A DNA stretch of 64,000 bases from Candidatus Scalindua sp. (GCA_031316155.1 JALDRB010000003.1:223792-287791); one strand, 5' to 3'; counted from the first letter of the stretch, positions 26,896-36,557 are shown. Numbers and translations are program-made. Notes: a model not told the origin generated them from the sequence alone.

Positions 26896-27834
26896 ATGAA
26901 AAAACCAGCGCTTAGAGAGGTTGCAAACCAATCTGTACTTAACAATGCCTTCCAGCGTGTTAAGGAAAACAGAGGTTGTGCCGGAGTGGATGGGATCACA
27001 CTCGAAAAGTTTGAGAAGAATTTAAAAGTTAATACAGACGAATTAAGGAAAGAGCTGTTAACAAAGTCGTACCGGCCCCTTCCTCTCTTGCGGATACTGG
27101 TGGACAAAGGCAACGGAGAAGCCAGAGCGATCTCTATACCCGCGGTCAGGGACAGAGTGGCGCAGACAGCGGTACTTACTCTCATAGGGCCTCTCTTTGA
27201 GGCAGAGTTTGAAGAGTGCAGTTATGCTTACAGAAAAGGGAGATCTGTTAAACAGGTTGTTTATAAAATCAGGGAATATTATGAGGATGGATATGTGTGG
27301 GTGGTTGGCGCGGATATTGACGTGTTCTTTGACAGTGTAGACCATGACATTCTTATCAAAAAAGTTAAACGGGTCGTTAAGGATAAAGAAATTGTTCGAT
27401 TAATAGATTTGTGGATTAGGGCTGAAGTGTGGGATGGGAAATCGGTTAAATGTCTGGAAAAGGGGATCTCTCAAGGATCTGTTATCTCGCCGGTTCTTGC
27501 AAATCTCTTTCTGGATACATTTGATGAAGAGTTAATGAGAAAGGGATACAAACTGGTAAGGTTTTCGGATGATTTTATCATACTCTCCCGGCAGAGAGAG
27601 GAGGCTGTAAACGCACTGCAACTCTCCGATAGAGTTTTGGAACGGCTCTCGCTTGAGCTTGATAAAGCCGAGATAGTAAACTTCGATCAGGGGTTTGAAT
27701 TTCTGGGTGTTACTTTTTTAAAGAGCCTGGCGATGGTCCCCTTCGATAAACCGAAAAGAGAGAAAAAAATACTTCATTATCCACGGCCTTTGAATATGCC
27801 TGTCTATTTTTTAAAGAAGAACAAGGGGTGGTGA
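26896..27834 (+). CDS. CRISPR-associated reverse transcriptase
   Basis: The protein has the group II-like RT motifs in order: GCAGVDGITLEKFEKN (residues 28-42), the first catalytic Asp in VVGADIDVFFDSVDH (Asp 140), GISQGSVISPVLANLFL (190-206) and VRFSDDFIIL (FSDD at 223-226, with the two Asp). The aromatic is F instead of the more common Y. The polypeptide ends at residue 312 with a UGA; the cas1 frame continues in the same frame. The RT would copy RNA so that Cas1/Cas2 can take spacers from RNA. There is no maturase or intron structure, so it is not a group II intron enzyme. Confidence 0.85.
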   Translation: MKKPALREVANQSVLNNAFQRVKENRGCAGVDGITLEKFEKNLKVNTDELRKELLTKSYRPLPLLRILVDKGNGEARAISIPAVRDRVAQTAVLTLIGPLFEAEFEECSYAYRKGRSVKQVVYKIREYYEDGYVWVVGADIDVFFDSVDHDILIKKVKRVVKDKEIVRLIDLWIRAEVWDGKSVKCLEKGISQGSVISPVLANLFLDTFDEELMRKGYKLVRFSDDFIILSRQREEAVNALQLSDRVLERLSLELDKAEIVNFDQGFEFLGVTFLKSLAMVPFDKPKREKKILHYPRPLNMPVYFLKKNKGW

Positions 27835-27861
27835 GTTGGAGGCCAGGTTAATACTTGTATA

Positions 27862-28947
27862 TTGAGTAATGCCAAAATTCCGGAGAAAAAACGCTTTAGT
27901 TTAAATGCTTTGTTTTCGGCAACATTTGTAACGGATGAGTTTGTTATGGCGAACCTCTATCTGACAGAACAGAACTCTGTTTTGCGAAAGAGCGGCGATC
28001 GTTTGATCATTGAAAAGGATGAAGAGATTCTCCTCGAGGTGCAATGCCACAAGATTGATGCTGTACTCATATTCGGGAATGTGCAATTTACCACCCAGGC
28101 AGTACACGAACTCTTTGAGCACGGTATTGAGCTGGCCATACTGACGAGAACGGGCAGACTTATAGGACAGATAACTTCTCCTGCAACGAAAAATATTACC
28201 TTGAGGCTTCAGCAGTTTAAGAAATATTGGGATGATGAATTTCGACTTGCGCTGGCCAAGGTGATCGTTTCCGGTAAGATGCAAAATTGTATCCTCTTAG
28301 TCAGGTCGTTCTCCTATAACCACCCGGAGATAGATCTTAAGGAGGAGATTGACGTACTTATCAAAATACGTGAGAAGGTGGACTCGATAACGCAGATTGC
28401 ACAACTGTTTGGATTGGAGGGGTCAGCGGCAAGAACCTATTTTGACGCATATGGCAAAATGCTTCTCGGACCGTTCCATTTTCCCGGCAGGAGGAAACAC
28501 CCTTCTACAGACCCGGTAAATGCCCTGCTTTCCCTGAGCTATACCATGATCTTTAATGAAATACTGTCGCTCCTCGACGGACTGGGCTTCGACCCCTATC
28601 TTGCGTACTATCACAGTATTGATTATGGCAGGGCTTCACTCGCCTCTGACCTTATGGAAGAGTTCAGGGCGCCGGTTGCCGACCGCCTCATACTCTATTT
28701 TGTCAACAATCGGATATTCGATAGTGAAGCCTTTTATACAAACCCAAAAGGCGGAGGCGTCTTTCTCAGGCGGGAATCCTTAAAACGCTATTTTGTTGAA
28801 TACGAAAAAATGGTAAACAGAGAATTCATCCATCCTGAAATCAATCAGCAAACAACATTCAGAAAGTGTTTCCGTTTACAGGCGGAACGGCTCGCCTTGC
28901 ACATACAAAACGGTAAAACCTATGTTCCCTTTGAAGTGGAGATATAA
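27862..28947 (+). CDS. cas1: Cas1 integrase (same frame as upstream RT)
   Basis: Cas1 of the spacer-acquisition complex. The N-terminal domain starts at MANLYLTEQNSVLRKSGD, and the C-terminal catalytic domain has FGLEGSAARTYF, GFDPYLAYYHSIDYGRASLA and DLMEEFRAPVADRL with the metal ligands Glu, His and Glu. The TTG at 27862 is the first start codon; the ATG at 27946 fits the Cas1 N-terminus better. The frame is the same as that of the RT gene, and only the UGA at 27832-27834 separates them; reading through would give a 683-residue RT-Cas1 fusion, a known type III form. Cas2 follows after three bases. Confidence 0.9.
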   Translation: MSNAKIPEKKRFSLNALFSATFVTDEFVMANLYLTEQNSVLRKSGDRLIIEKDEEILLEVQCHKIDAVLIFGNVQFTTQAVHELFEHGIELAILTRTGRLIGQITSPATKNITLRLQQFKKYWDDEFRLALAKVIVSGKMQNCILLVRSFSYNHPEIDLKEEIDVLIKIREKVDSITQIAQLFGLEGSAARTYFDAYGKMLLGPFHFPGRRKHPSTDPVNALLSLSYTMIFNEILSLLDGLGFDPYLAYYHSIDYGRASLASDLMEEFRAPVADRLILYFVNNRIFDSEAFYTNPKGGGVFLRRESLKRYFVEYEKMVNREFIHPEINQQTTFRKCFRLQAERLALHIQNGKTYVPFEVEI

Positions 28948-28950
28948 CAG

Positions 28951-29226
28951 ATGTTTTATCTTGTGTCGTATGATATACCGGATACGAAAAGGCGTACTAA
29001 ACTCGCCAAGGTTTTAGAAGATTTTGGAGATCGCGTGCAATTCAGCGTCTTTGAGTGCATATTGGATGACAAACTTCTTGACAAACTTGTAAAAAGAATA
29101 GATAAAATAGTGAAGGTTGCGGACGATAGTGTCCGAATTTATACCGTTTGTGCAAATTGTGAAAGGTGCATAAGGATTATTGGGCAGGGAGTAGTATCGA
29201 AAATTGAAGAGATCTATATCGTCTGA
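28951..29226 (+). CDS. cas2: Cas2
   Basis: A 91-residue protein with the Cas2 pattern: FYLVSYDIPDTKRRTKLAKVL, with Asp at the end of the first strand, and QFSVFECILDDKLLDKL. It dimerises and bridges two Cas1 dimers in the integrase. It lies directly after cas1 and 345 bases before the array, the usual place of an adaptation module. Two further cysteines (CANCERC) near residue 68 are unusual but not diagnostic. Confidence 0.9.
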   Translation: MFYLVSYDIPDTKRRTKLAKVLEDFGDRVQFSVFECILDDKLLDKLVKRIDKIVKVADDSVRIYTVCANCERCIRIIGQGVVSKIEEIYIV

Positions 29227-29414
29227 AGAGTGAAGGACCTTCGTTTGTAACAGCCGTTGAAAAGATTAATTGAATAAAGGATTGCAGGAGCATGTCATAA
29301 AAACCAGGTAGCTCTTGTAATCCGGCCTGCAAAAGAAAATCATGCTCGCATCAGCTTTAACTGACTATTTAATAAGAGCTTAACGAAACATTTCCAAAGC
29401 CTGAAAAAGAGGGA

Positions 29415-29571
29415 AGGTTACAGGAAAGTTGTAACTGTTTATTAAGATGATATTTATAGCAAAATTTAAGGAATTTGAGAGGAGGTGAAAGCAGAAGATG
29501 AGGTCAGAAAAATGGGGTTACAGGAAATGGCCTTATAAGTGGTTGTTTAGATTGAGGATAAAAAGAGTAGA
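29415..29571 (+). promoter_or_regulatory. CRISPR leader
   Basis: The A/T- and purine-rich region between cas2 and the first repeat. It contains AGGTTACAGGAAAG, TTTATAGCAAAATTTAAGG and GAGGAGGTGAAAGCAG, which recur in the relic at 24979-25081. The array's distal repeat is degenerate, which places the leader here, with new spacers added next to cas2. A promoter is expected but no clear -35/-10 pair is evident. The rest of 29227-29414 shows nothing recognisable. Confidence 0.7.
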
Positions 29572-30727
29572 GTTGGAAACATTGACCTGATGTAAAAGGG
29601 ATTGAGACGGAATAAATGTTGTCTGGTAGTCCATCACTTATAATGTTGGAAACATTGACCTGATGTAAAAGGGATTGAGACAGGGAAACGATGCATCGAC
29701 TATCGGGGTAACACAGTGTTGGAAACATTGACCTGATGTAAAAGGGATTGAGACATACAAGCATAAGCTCTGTATAGTCCATCAGTCTGAAATGTTGGAA
29801 ACATTGACCTGATGTAAAAGGGATTGAGACTCCACCACCAGTCATGGCGTTTAACTTTGTTATAAAATCAGTTGGAAACATTGACCTGATGTAAAAGGGA
29901 TTGAGACCTTTAGGCAGTTCAGCTGTGACTATGGCAATATATAAGTTGGAAACATTGACCTGATGTAAAAGGGATTGAGACGCTAAGGCTGATGGGCTTG
30001 TGGATTAGTCCTTTTTTTTCGTTGGAAACATTGACCTGATGTAAAAGGGATTGAGACGCAATTAAACTGATTGTTACTAATCCTATAAGAAATATGGTTG
30101 GAAACATTGACCTGATGTAAAAGGGATTGAGACCAAATATTTTATCAAATTCTTCCCATGCATCTATGTGTTGGAAACATTGACCTGATGTAAAAGGGAT
30201 TGAGACAAAGCATTAACCGATTCTACAACATTTCCAGTCAATCTGTTGGAAACATTGACCTGATGTAAAAGGGATTGAGACTGATATGATAGAACCTCTT
30301 GTGGTCCTATCTTGAAAAGGTTGGAAACATTGACCTGATGTAAAAGGGATTGAGACAAAAGATCTGCAAATATGGCAATAATGACATACTATGTTGGAAA
30401 CATTGACCTGATGTAAAAGGGATTGAGACAATACAAAAAGTACAAAAACAGCTACATAGATAATGTTGGAAACATTGACCTGATGTAAAAGGGATTGAGA
30501 CGGTAGCCATCGCACTCATCAGTCAATAAGCTAAAATGAAGTTGGAAACATTGACCTGATGTAAAAGGGATTGAGACTACGACTAGCCGGTCGTAAGGCA
30601 CCTTACAACCAAAAAGTTGGAAACATTGACCTGATGTAAAAGGGATTGAGACTCATGAGGTCAACCGCTTAGAAGTCTTCTTAGCCGAGCGTTGGAAACA
30701 TTGTCCTGATGTAAAAGAGGTTGATAC
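29572..30727 (+). CRISPR. CRISPR array, 16 repeats and 15 spacers
   Basis: Repeats are 37 bases, starting GTTGGAAACATTGACCTGAT and ending in GGGATTGAGAC. They start at 29572, 29645, 29718, 29794, 29871, 29945, 30021, 30097, 30170, 30245, 30320, 30393, 30465, 30541, 30616 and 30691. Spacers are 35-40 bases, all different. The last repeat (30691-30727) differs at several positions, mainly in its 3' third, as expected for the leader-distal end. The repeat's 3' end ATTGAGAC would form the 8-base 5' tag of crRNAs. The array is transcribed on the + strand, judging by leader position. Confidence 0.98.
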
Positions 30728-30874
30728 GGCACGTTTGGTACGTGAATGGATACAAAGAGGAAGGGATGTAGAGAGAAAGATATGGTGGGGTAATGTTATG
30801 GGTGATGTGAGGGTTACTGATTTATAAATTAATCATAAACGTTCTTATGGAGACGTATAATTACGTAAGATAAC

Positions 30875-33788
30875 ATGTTACATTTCCTGAGAAAACTGAA
30901 GGGGCTGCCTATATTCTTCATATTCGCTATGGCTGTATTGAGCACTCATTTAGCGGCTGATGCCATTATTCATATATTCGAAGGGTTATTTGATAAGATG
31001 CATTGGTGGCATCCGCTTATATACATATCTTTTGGTCTTTTCTTTGTAGTCATGATATCTGTGACTTTTTTGTTAAAAAACAGGATCTATCTCCCTCAAA
31101 CCAAGATCATTCCAGGTGGAGCACAGCGACGAAAGCACCTTATCTTGTTCCTTTCCAATCTGGATGATCTGGATGAGCTAAACAAATCAAACGGCATCCC
31201 TGAGGCTTTGACCCTCACACATAATATTAATGATGACATAGAGAAAATGAAAGAGCTGAAAAAGCGTCCTACAAAATTGGTTTGGAAATGGGAGATGCCA
31301 TTAAGGGCAATAAAGCATCATATTGAGACATTAACAACACTTACAATTATTTGTTCAGACAAATCACTCCCGCAAGTACATTTATTTTTAAACATATGCA
31401 GACGACTAAAAATAGTAAGTTACAGAAGGTTTTACTGGCAGAAGAGAGAGATTTATTGTACACTTGTCGAGAAAAATGGTGGAGAGAACAAAAGGAGGGA
31501 TTTTAAAAGTTTTGATAAGGAATATGAAGGTTTTAATTTTGAAGATTTCAACGCATTATCAAACGCAATGGCATGATTTCAAAGCTTAAAAAGAAGAAAA
31601 TTTCAGAGAGTAACAGGTTATCTATGGCTTTATCTAGACCTAAAACAAGCGAGGTTTATCAACCACACACGTACTCATAATATTTTAATCAATAATTGGT
31701 TGCTTGTTTGATCCCTTATGCATCTCTCAATACTTTTTTTGTTTGTAAAACTTCTCGAATTCGTAAAAATACCACTATGAACAGACAATATCACTGTGTC
31801 ATGATACAATGTTGATGTACCAATCCCGCAGACTTTTAACTCCATTCATTTTTCTCACAAAATGCGTACCCTCTCATGCATATCTTCAGTTTTCTGATCC
31901 GCTCCCAGGTAGCAAAGAAATCCTGCAACCAGTCATTGTACCCAAGAACTACATTCTAAAGATCTTTCTCCCCGTTTTGATAATTTGACACGGCAGCAAA
32001 ATCAGTGTGTTAAGAAACCTCCGAAATTCCATCTTCACAACCTGTGTACCCCTTGCCTTGTCGGGCATTAACATCCCAAACCACGCCTTTATTATATTCC
32101 ACGCCAGCGCTGTTATTACCATATAAGCCCAGTTACTCTCAAATCCCTTACCGGCATCTTCATCGCATTTACCCCGTTCTTTAACTGCTCTACCACATTC
32201 TCCTGATTGCATCGCCCATTTGCTAACTCCACTACTTCCTCTGCCGGTATATCGCTCAGGGTTTGTAATGTAAAAAAGTATCGTACGTCATCAAATAATC
32301 TCATCTGACCCCTTTCTACTCTCAAAGGTCTTCCTGACCACTACCACTCGATACCTCTTCTCACACTTCACCGGTCGATACGCAAACTCTCCCATTGCTC
32401 TTCCTCGACAAATATTCTTATACCCTCGCTCTTCTACTATCCGCTCCTTCACCCTCTCCGACCTCTTTCTCTCGTTGGTCTTTACCGTGTATTCGGTTTA
32501 CGCCTTATCTCCTTCCATGATTCCTTCGATAGCTCCCCTGCCCGTCTTTCCAACACCGCACTTGAGCATTCATACCAAACACAAAGTCTGCTGCTCAAGA
32601 CCAACGATCAAAATTTCCCGTTAAGGAAAAATCGTGCTTCCCTCTGATACATACCCTCTTCGCGTATCGCTTCACCAATCTATCGCACGGTCTATCCACT
32701 CCATACAACCGTCAGCGGCTCGGCCTGTTCCCGGGACGATTCACCAGATACAACACCTCCTTCGTGTTCCCCAGCGATATCACCAGCGGCGCATACCCCC
32801 ATATCCTTATACGATACATCCATTCCCTCAACACTCCTCCATACGTTCTTGCTATATTTGCCCATCTACATCTATCAGTGCCTCCCCTCCATGGAATCCT
32901 TCCTGCTCTCTTTCCATATGCACCGAATGCGTGCAGTACATTATTGATGCACTCCATCAGTCTCGGAATATCCGCTTTCTTAAATCGACAGGTAAAATCC
33001 CCCGCTGTCGTCGGATCCGGTATCCTCTGCGCTCCTATTGCATTGAGGTACCCCGTATCCTGTCGGTTCAACTCTATGTCCTCTAATCGTATATTTCCGC
33101 AAAGGACATTGTATGCTATATTCAATACATGATCTGACTCGTGGTAGGGAATATGGCTTTTCAGTAATTTGACCTGCCGGTTAATCTCGTGTACCCAAAC
33201 CACTCTTCAGTACCATTTGATGTATTGCTCCTATTCTCACAGTTGATTGCCTGTGTCTTCTCTGCTATTTCGTAATGGATATTCCTGGCGGTGAACATCG
33301 GTTGGGGTTGTTCCTCACTGCTTCCTCTCCAGTCGTTTTTTAATTTCTCGTTTCTTTCTCTTGAGTGTTTTGGTATACTTCTTTCGTAATTTTTGTTCAT
33401 CTGAAATGCCCCTTTGCTGGTTATTGGTTTTTGAGAAATCCTATTTTAACCAGTAAAATGGGGTATTCAAGCCTCTTCAACTCTCTTTGTTAAAAATCAC
33501 GCTTGCATAAAGTCTAGATTATTTAGCATGAATAAACAGGATAAACTATCTGATGATACTCTGTTCCTGCAGGTAAAGTCATTTTTTATCCGTAAGGCAG
33601 AAGAGAAATATATCTCGGAAAATGAGATTATGGTAGATATTACTGGTGGCCAAAAACCAACCAGTATTGTAGGAATATCAGTAACCTTTAACCGAAAAAT
33701 TAAGGCACAATATGTCCAGACAGGCGACCCATATGACGTTCTCAGCTACGATGTTATTCTCCATAATCCTGATCATGGAGCGGAATAG
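30875..33788 (+). pseudogene. Two-TM CARF-like membrane effector (copy 2), disrupted
   Basis: The first part (30875-31576) encodes two N-terminal membrane helices (LPIFFIFAMAVLSTHLAADA, and one near residue 45) and the CARF-like body up to FNALSNAM, homologous to copy 1. A one-base shift near 31571 moves the frame. From there an open frame (starting MISKLKKKKISES) runs to 31638, is interrupted by an IS, and continues at 33519 through MVDITGGQKPTSIVGISVTF to 33788. Removing the IS and one TCTAGA restores the frame exactly. The gene is thus broken twice. Its ligand loop reads DITGGQKPTS, the canonical form, while copy 1 has DFTGQKPTS. Confidence 0.75.
31639..33512 (-). mobile_element. Degenerate IS1380-like insertion sequence
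   Basis: The element is flanked by TCTAGA at 31633-31638 and 33513-33518. Its ends are imperfect inverted repeats (left CCTAAAACAAGCGAGGTTTA, right, reversed, CTTTATGCAAGCGTGATTTT). On the minus strand several broken frames encode an IS1380-type DDE transposase: EDIELNRQDTGYLNAIGAQR, IPDPTTAGDFTCRF and NTKEVLYLVNRPGNRPS in one, VELANGRCNQENVVEQLKNG and SNWAYMVITALAWN in others. At least three frameshifts make it inactive. It sits inside the membrane CARF-like gene. Confidence 0.8.
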
Positions 33789-34052
33789 TGTATGAAATCT
33801 TTTCTGTATTTTTGAACCTATAAGGTCTTCATGTAATCAAACATTGCGATAATTTCAGGTGTATCACATGGATTAAACCTGACAAAAAAATTATCTCATT
33901 CTCATATCGTAAAGAGTATCATATTGTCAAGGCTAAAGCTGTGAGTTGCCTACAACTATTACAAAGATCTGTGATGCTTGAGAATTACAAAGCATGACTC
34001 ATACCTGAAGATTGGAGTCAATTAATATATGCTATGACCATCAGGAGACTGA

Positions 34053-34298
34053 ATGAAAAGCATAACCATAGACTTAAACAGTTTATTTGATGATCAGGCA
34101 AAGGTCGATCGCCTTCCGGAGTATATGAACAAATGTATAGAAATTGCGGGAGAAGGAAATGACATTTTTCTTACCGGAGCGGCACCCGTGTGGCTCTATC
34201 TGAAGATTGCTCACGCGCTTCATGGAAAAGCCAGAAAGCTCACGTACCGATCCCCGGTAACCGGAGACGTAGAGATCTTAAACCACAATCCCTTATGA
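34053..34298 (+). CDS. csx3: Csx3-like protein (copy 2)
   Basis: The 81-residue protein differs from the copy at 26.3 kb mainly by conservative changes; GAAPVWLYLKIAHALHGKA, SPVTGDVEILNHNP and the N-terminal ITIDLNSLFDDQAK are kept. AGGAGA lies just before the ATG. It remains intact although the effector gene upstream is broken by an IS. It could bind or degrade cyclic oligoadenylates made by Cas10. The 264 bases between the broken effector and this gene show no other feature. Confidence 0.55.
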   Translation: MKSITIDLNSLFDDQAKVDRLPEYMNKCIEIAGEGNDIFLTGAAPVWLYLKIAHALHGKARKLTYRSPVTGDVEILNHNPL

Positions 34299-34603
34299 TG
34301 AATGGCAATGTTTGTTTTTGATATAGGAGTACAATTTATTACGCCTCGTGAATCTGGGCTTGGGGTTAATAAATCAAACCGTTTCATTTAGATTAAGCCA
34401 ATATGGTACTTTTTTAAGACAGTTAACACTATTGTACATATCTGGATGGCGGTTTTACTGTCGAAAATCAATATTTCAGAGTCCTGTTTTTTTTTTCAAC
34501 ATAAGCATTCAATTATCATAAATTATATTGGCTTAAAGAAAACATATAGATGATGAGAATCCTTTCGAAATAAATGACATTGCTCTTGCATTTGGCTCTG
34601 GTT
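34299..34603 (+). repeat. Conserved non-coding segment, copy 2
   Basis: Counterpart of 26583-26895, with AATAAATCAAACCGTT, GACAGTTAACACTATTGTACAT and CATATAGATGATGAG in the same order. Conservation without a common reading frame suggests either recent duplication or a functional RNA or promoter. It runs into the phosphatase gene. Confidence 0.6.
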
Positions 34604-34633
34604 ATGCGGCACTATAAAAAAACTAAACCATAC

Positions 34634-35041
34634 ATGGACTGGATTACAGACAATATAGCCATTGGTAACTATCTGGATGCCCGGGACAAAATCCTTATTA
34701 CCAGAGAAAACATTCAATCTATCATCTCTCTTGACGGAGAGTGCGAAGTCTTTACTCCTGAACCGTGTTTTTTCAAGAGGAAAATCTTTAATCTTATCGA
34801 TGGCCCCGGTAATGACATGCGAACATTTACCAGAGCCGTTGACACGTTAATAACCTTTGTTGAAAGCCATCCCCCTGTTCTGGTACATTGTCACGCTGGC
34901 CGCAGCCGCTCACCAATCGTCGTAGCGGGATATCTTATCGTGAAAGAAAAGATGGAACCGGAAGACGCTCTTGCCTTTGTCGGGACAAAACGGGAATTCA
35001 ATATATCTTCAGGATTAGAAGAGCTGTTATACTACCTCTGA
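34634..35041 (+). CDS. Dual-specificity protein phosphatase
   Basis: The 135-residue protein has the cysteine-phosphatase active-site loop HCHAGRSRSP (Cys 86 and Arg 92 from the ATG at 34634) and possible general acids in LIDGPGND. The start MDWITDNIAIGNYLDA is typical of this small group; two upstream in-frame ATG codons (34574, 34604) lie in the conserved non-coding segment. It would remove phosphate from Tyr, Ser or Thr residues or another phosphorylated substrate. It follows the accessory CRISPR module, but a CRISPR role is not shown. A fragment of a second copy lies at 36.6 kb. Confidence 0.75.
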   Translation: MDWITDNIAIGNYLDARDKILITRENIQSIISLDGECEVFTPEPCFFKRKIFNLIDGPGNDMRTFTRAVDTLITFVESHPPVLVHCHAGRSRSPIVVAGYLIVKEKMEPEDALAFVGTKREFNISSGLEELLYYL

Positions 35042-35184
35042 AATAGAAGAAAAAGAGTAACTCGGTGAGAAAGAGGAGGGGAGCGATTAAGCAGAGTTAA
35101 AGGTAAGAGTTGAGATTCACTGAAATGAACACTGTCAAACTTTAAGAGGATAATTGAGGAATGAATTTTCGGTTGAAGAAAAAA

Positions 35185-35232
35185 GCACTTAGCGGTGTTT
35201 CATAATTTTGGGAGTTCAGGAAGTATTGAGAA
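35185..35232 (+). repeat. 48-bp direct repeat, left copy
   Basis: GCACTTAGCGGTGTTTCATA and the following bases to TATTGAGAA recur almost unchanged at 36062-36108. The two copies flank the toxin-antitoxin module. The remaining interval 35042-35261 shows nothing else. Confidence 0.6.
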
Positions 35233-35261
35233 AGGGTTTGTACGTACACCATTTTAACCTG

Positions 35262-35581
35262 TTAGAGATTAATATGTTTTCTCATGAATAAATTACTTCT
35301 CAATGTTTTTGGATTCCTTGCACAATGAAATAAACCATAGACAATAACCTTGTCTTTCTCGACTCTATAATAGATAGCATAAGGAAAACGCTTGAGAAGG
35401 CAGCGTCTGAAGTCTTTATATACTGTCTGATAGATTACGGATTCCGTCTGATTTTTTCTGAACAAGCATAAAATATACGAAGAAAGTCTTCTCCGAGACC
35501 TTTTCCTTTCTCTTCATACCAAAAGTATCCATTTATGGAATCTTCTTCTATTTCAGGCAGAAACAACAAAGAATACGTCAT
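35262..35581 (-). pseudogene. RelE/ParE-family toxin gene with a frameshift
   Basis: On the minus strand the gene starts at ATG 35581 with LLFLPEIEEDSINGYFWYEEKGKGLGEDFL and continues to IRRNP, then hits TAA. One base earlier the frame continues with VIYQTVYKDFRRCLLKRFPY and YRVEKDKVIVYGLFHCARNP to the stop at 35262. The joined sequence matches the whole RelE/ParE fold (helices, then the RRFPYAIYYRV strand and FHCARNP end). One base is missing near 35465, not in a homopolymer. The start overlaps the antitoxin stop by four bases. It is probably inactive unless the base is a sequence error. Confidence 0.65.
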
Positions 35582-35796
35582 TTCCTTTTTCCAATCCGAT
35601 TTTGTAATTCCTTAATAGATAATAAATTGCCAGGGGAATGACCTTTTGCCAATCGTTTGTCTAATTCATCTTTGTGACTATCAGGAATAGGAATATCTGA
35701 ATCCATAGAAGATATACTATCCCATAGATCTTCTATAAAAAGTATTTTTTCTGCTATGCTCATTTGTGCAATTTCAGGGATATCATTTCCTTTCAT
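35578..35796 (-). CDS. Antitoxin of RelE/ParE-type pair (TIGR02574-like)
   Basis: A 72-residue protein with the pattern MSIAEKILFIEDLWDSI and SHKDELDKRLAKGHSPGNLLS of putative addiction-module proteins. It overlaps the toxin start by four bases (ATGA), giving an antitoxin-first operon. It would bind the toxin and repress its own promoter. The region upstream (35797-36061) contains no gene I can support. Confidence 0.65.
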   Translation of the reverse strand: MKGNDIPEIAQMSIAEKILFIEDLWDSISSMDSDIPIPDSHKDELDKRLAKGHSPGNLLSIKELQNRIGKRK

Positions 35797-36061
35797 TTGT
35801 CTATTCTCCTGTTTTATTTATTTGTATCTAGTTTTCAATTTTACCCATACACTATCGATTAGTGTTAGCTATCGCTCAATCGCTGAAATAAGCCTGTTAG
35901 CTTTATGCTACGGTGTTCTTCCGGCATGTATGAAAATGTATGGGGTGAAAGTTCCCTGTGGAAGAATCTACGTTATTTGAGGTATTGTACGTTGACCGTT
36001 AGCCGAAGGCAAGTGAGAAACCGGAGAGCAAGACTGCGAGCATGTCTGTTTGCGGACGGGT

Positions 36062-36108
36062 GCACTTAGCGGTGTATCATAATTTTTGGGTTCAGGAAGT
36101 ATTGAGAA
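36062..36108 (+). repeat. 48-bp direct repeat, right copy
   Basis: Begins GCACTTAGCGGTGTATCATA and ends TATTGAGAA, matching 35185-35232 with a few changes. No transposase gene lies between the two copies. Confidence 0.6.
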
Positions 36109-36176
36109 TCGAAATAAACGTAGATAGCTCCACGGTCGTTTGATTGTTTTTTGCAGTATTTGCTCGATGCGATGGT

Positions 36177-36557
<381 letters not shown>

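Noticed and set aside
26896-27834. Reverse transcriptase as part of a group II intron
   Set aside because: No maturase or endonuclease domain follows, no intron domains V/VI are visible, and the gene is in frame with and directly before cas1.
29504-30519. Long minus-strand frames through the CRISPR array with repeated peptide SIPFTSGQCFQ
   Set aside because: The repeated peptide is only the translation of the repeat unit; spacers add unrelated residues and no start or conserved domain is present.
32634-33132. Plus-strand frames across the IS region
   Set aside because: They are antisense to the IS1380-like transposase, which is clearly recognisable on the minus strand.
35980-36060. Possible group II intron or structured RNA near 36.0 kb
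   Set aside because: A few words recall intron domains, but no conserved core or boundaries can be identified.
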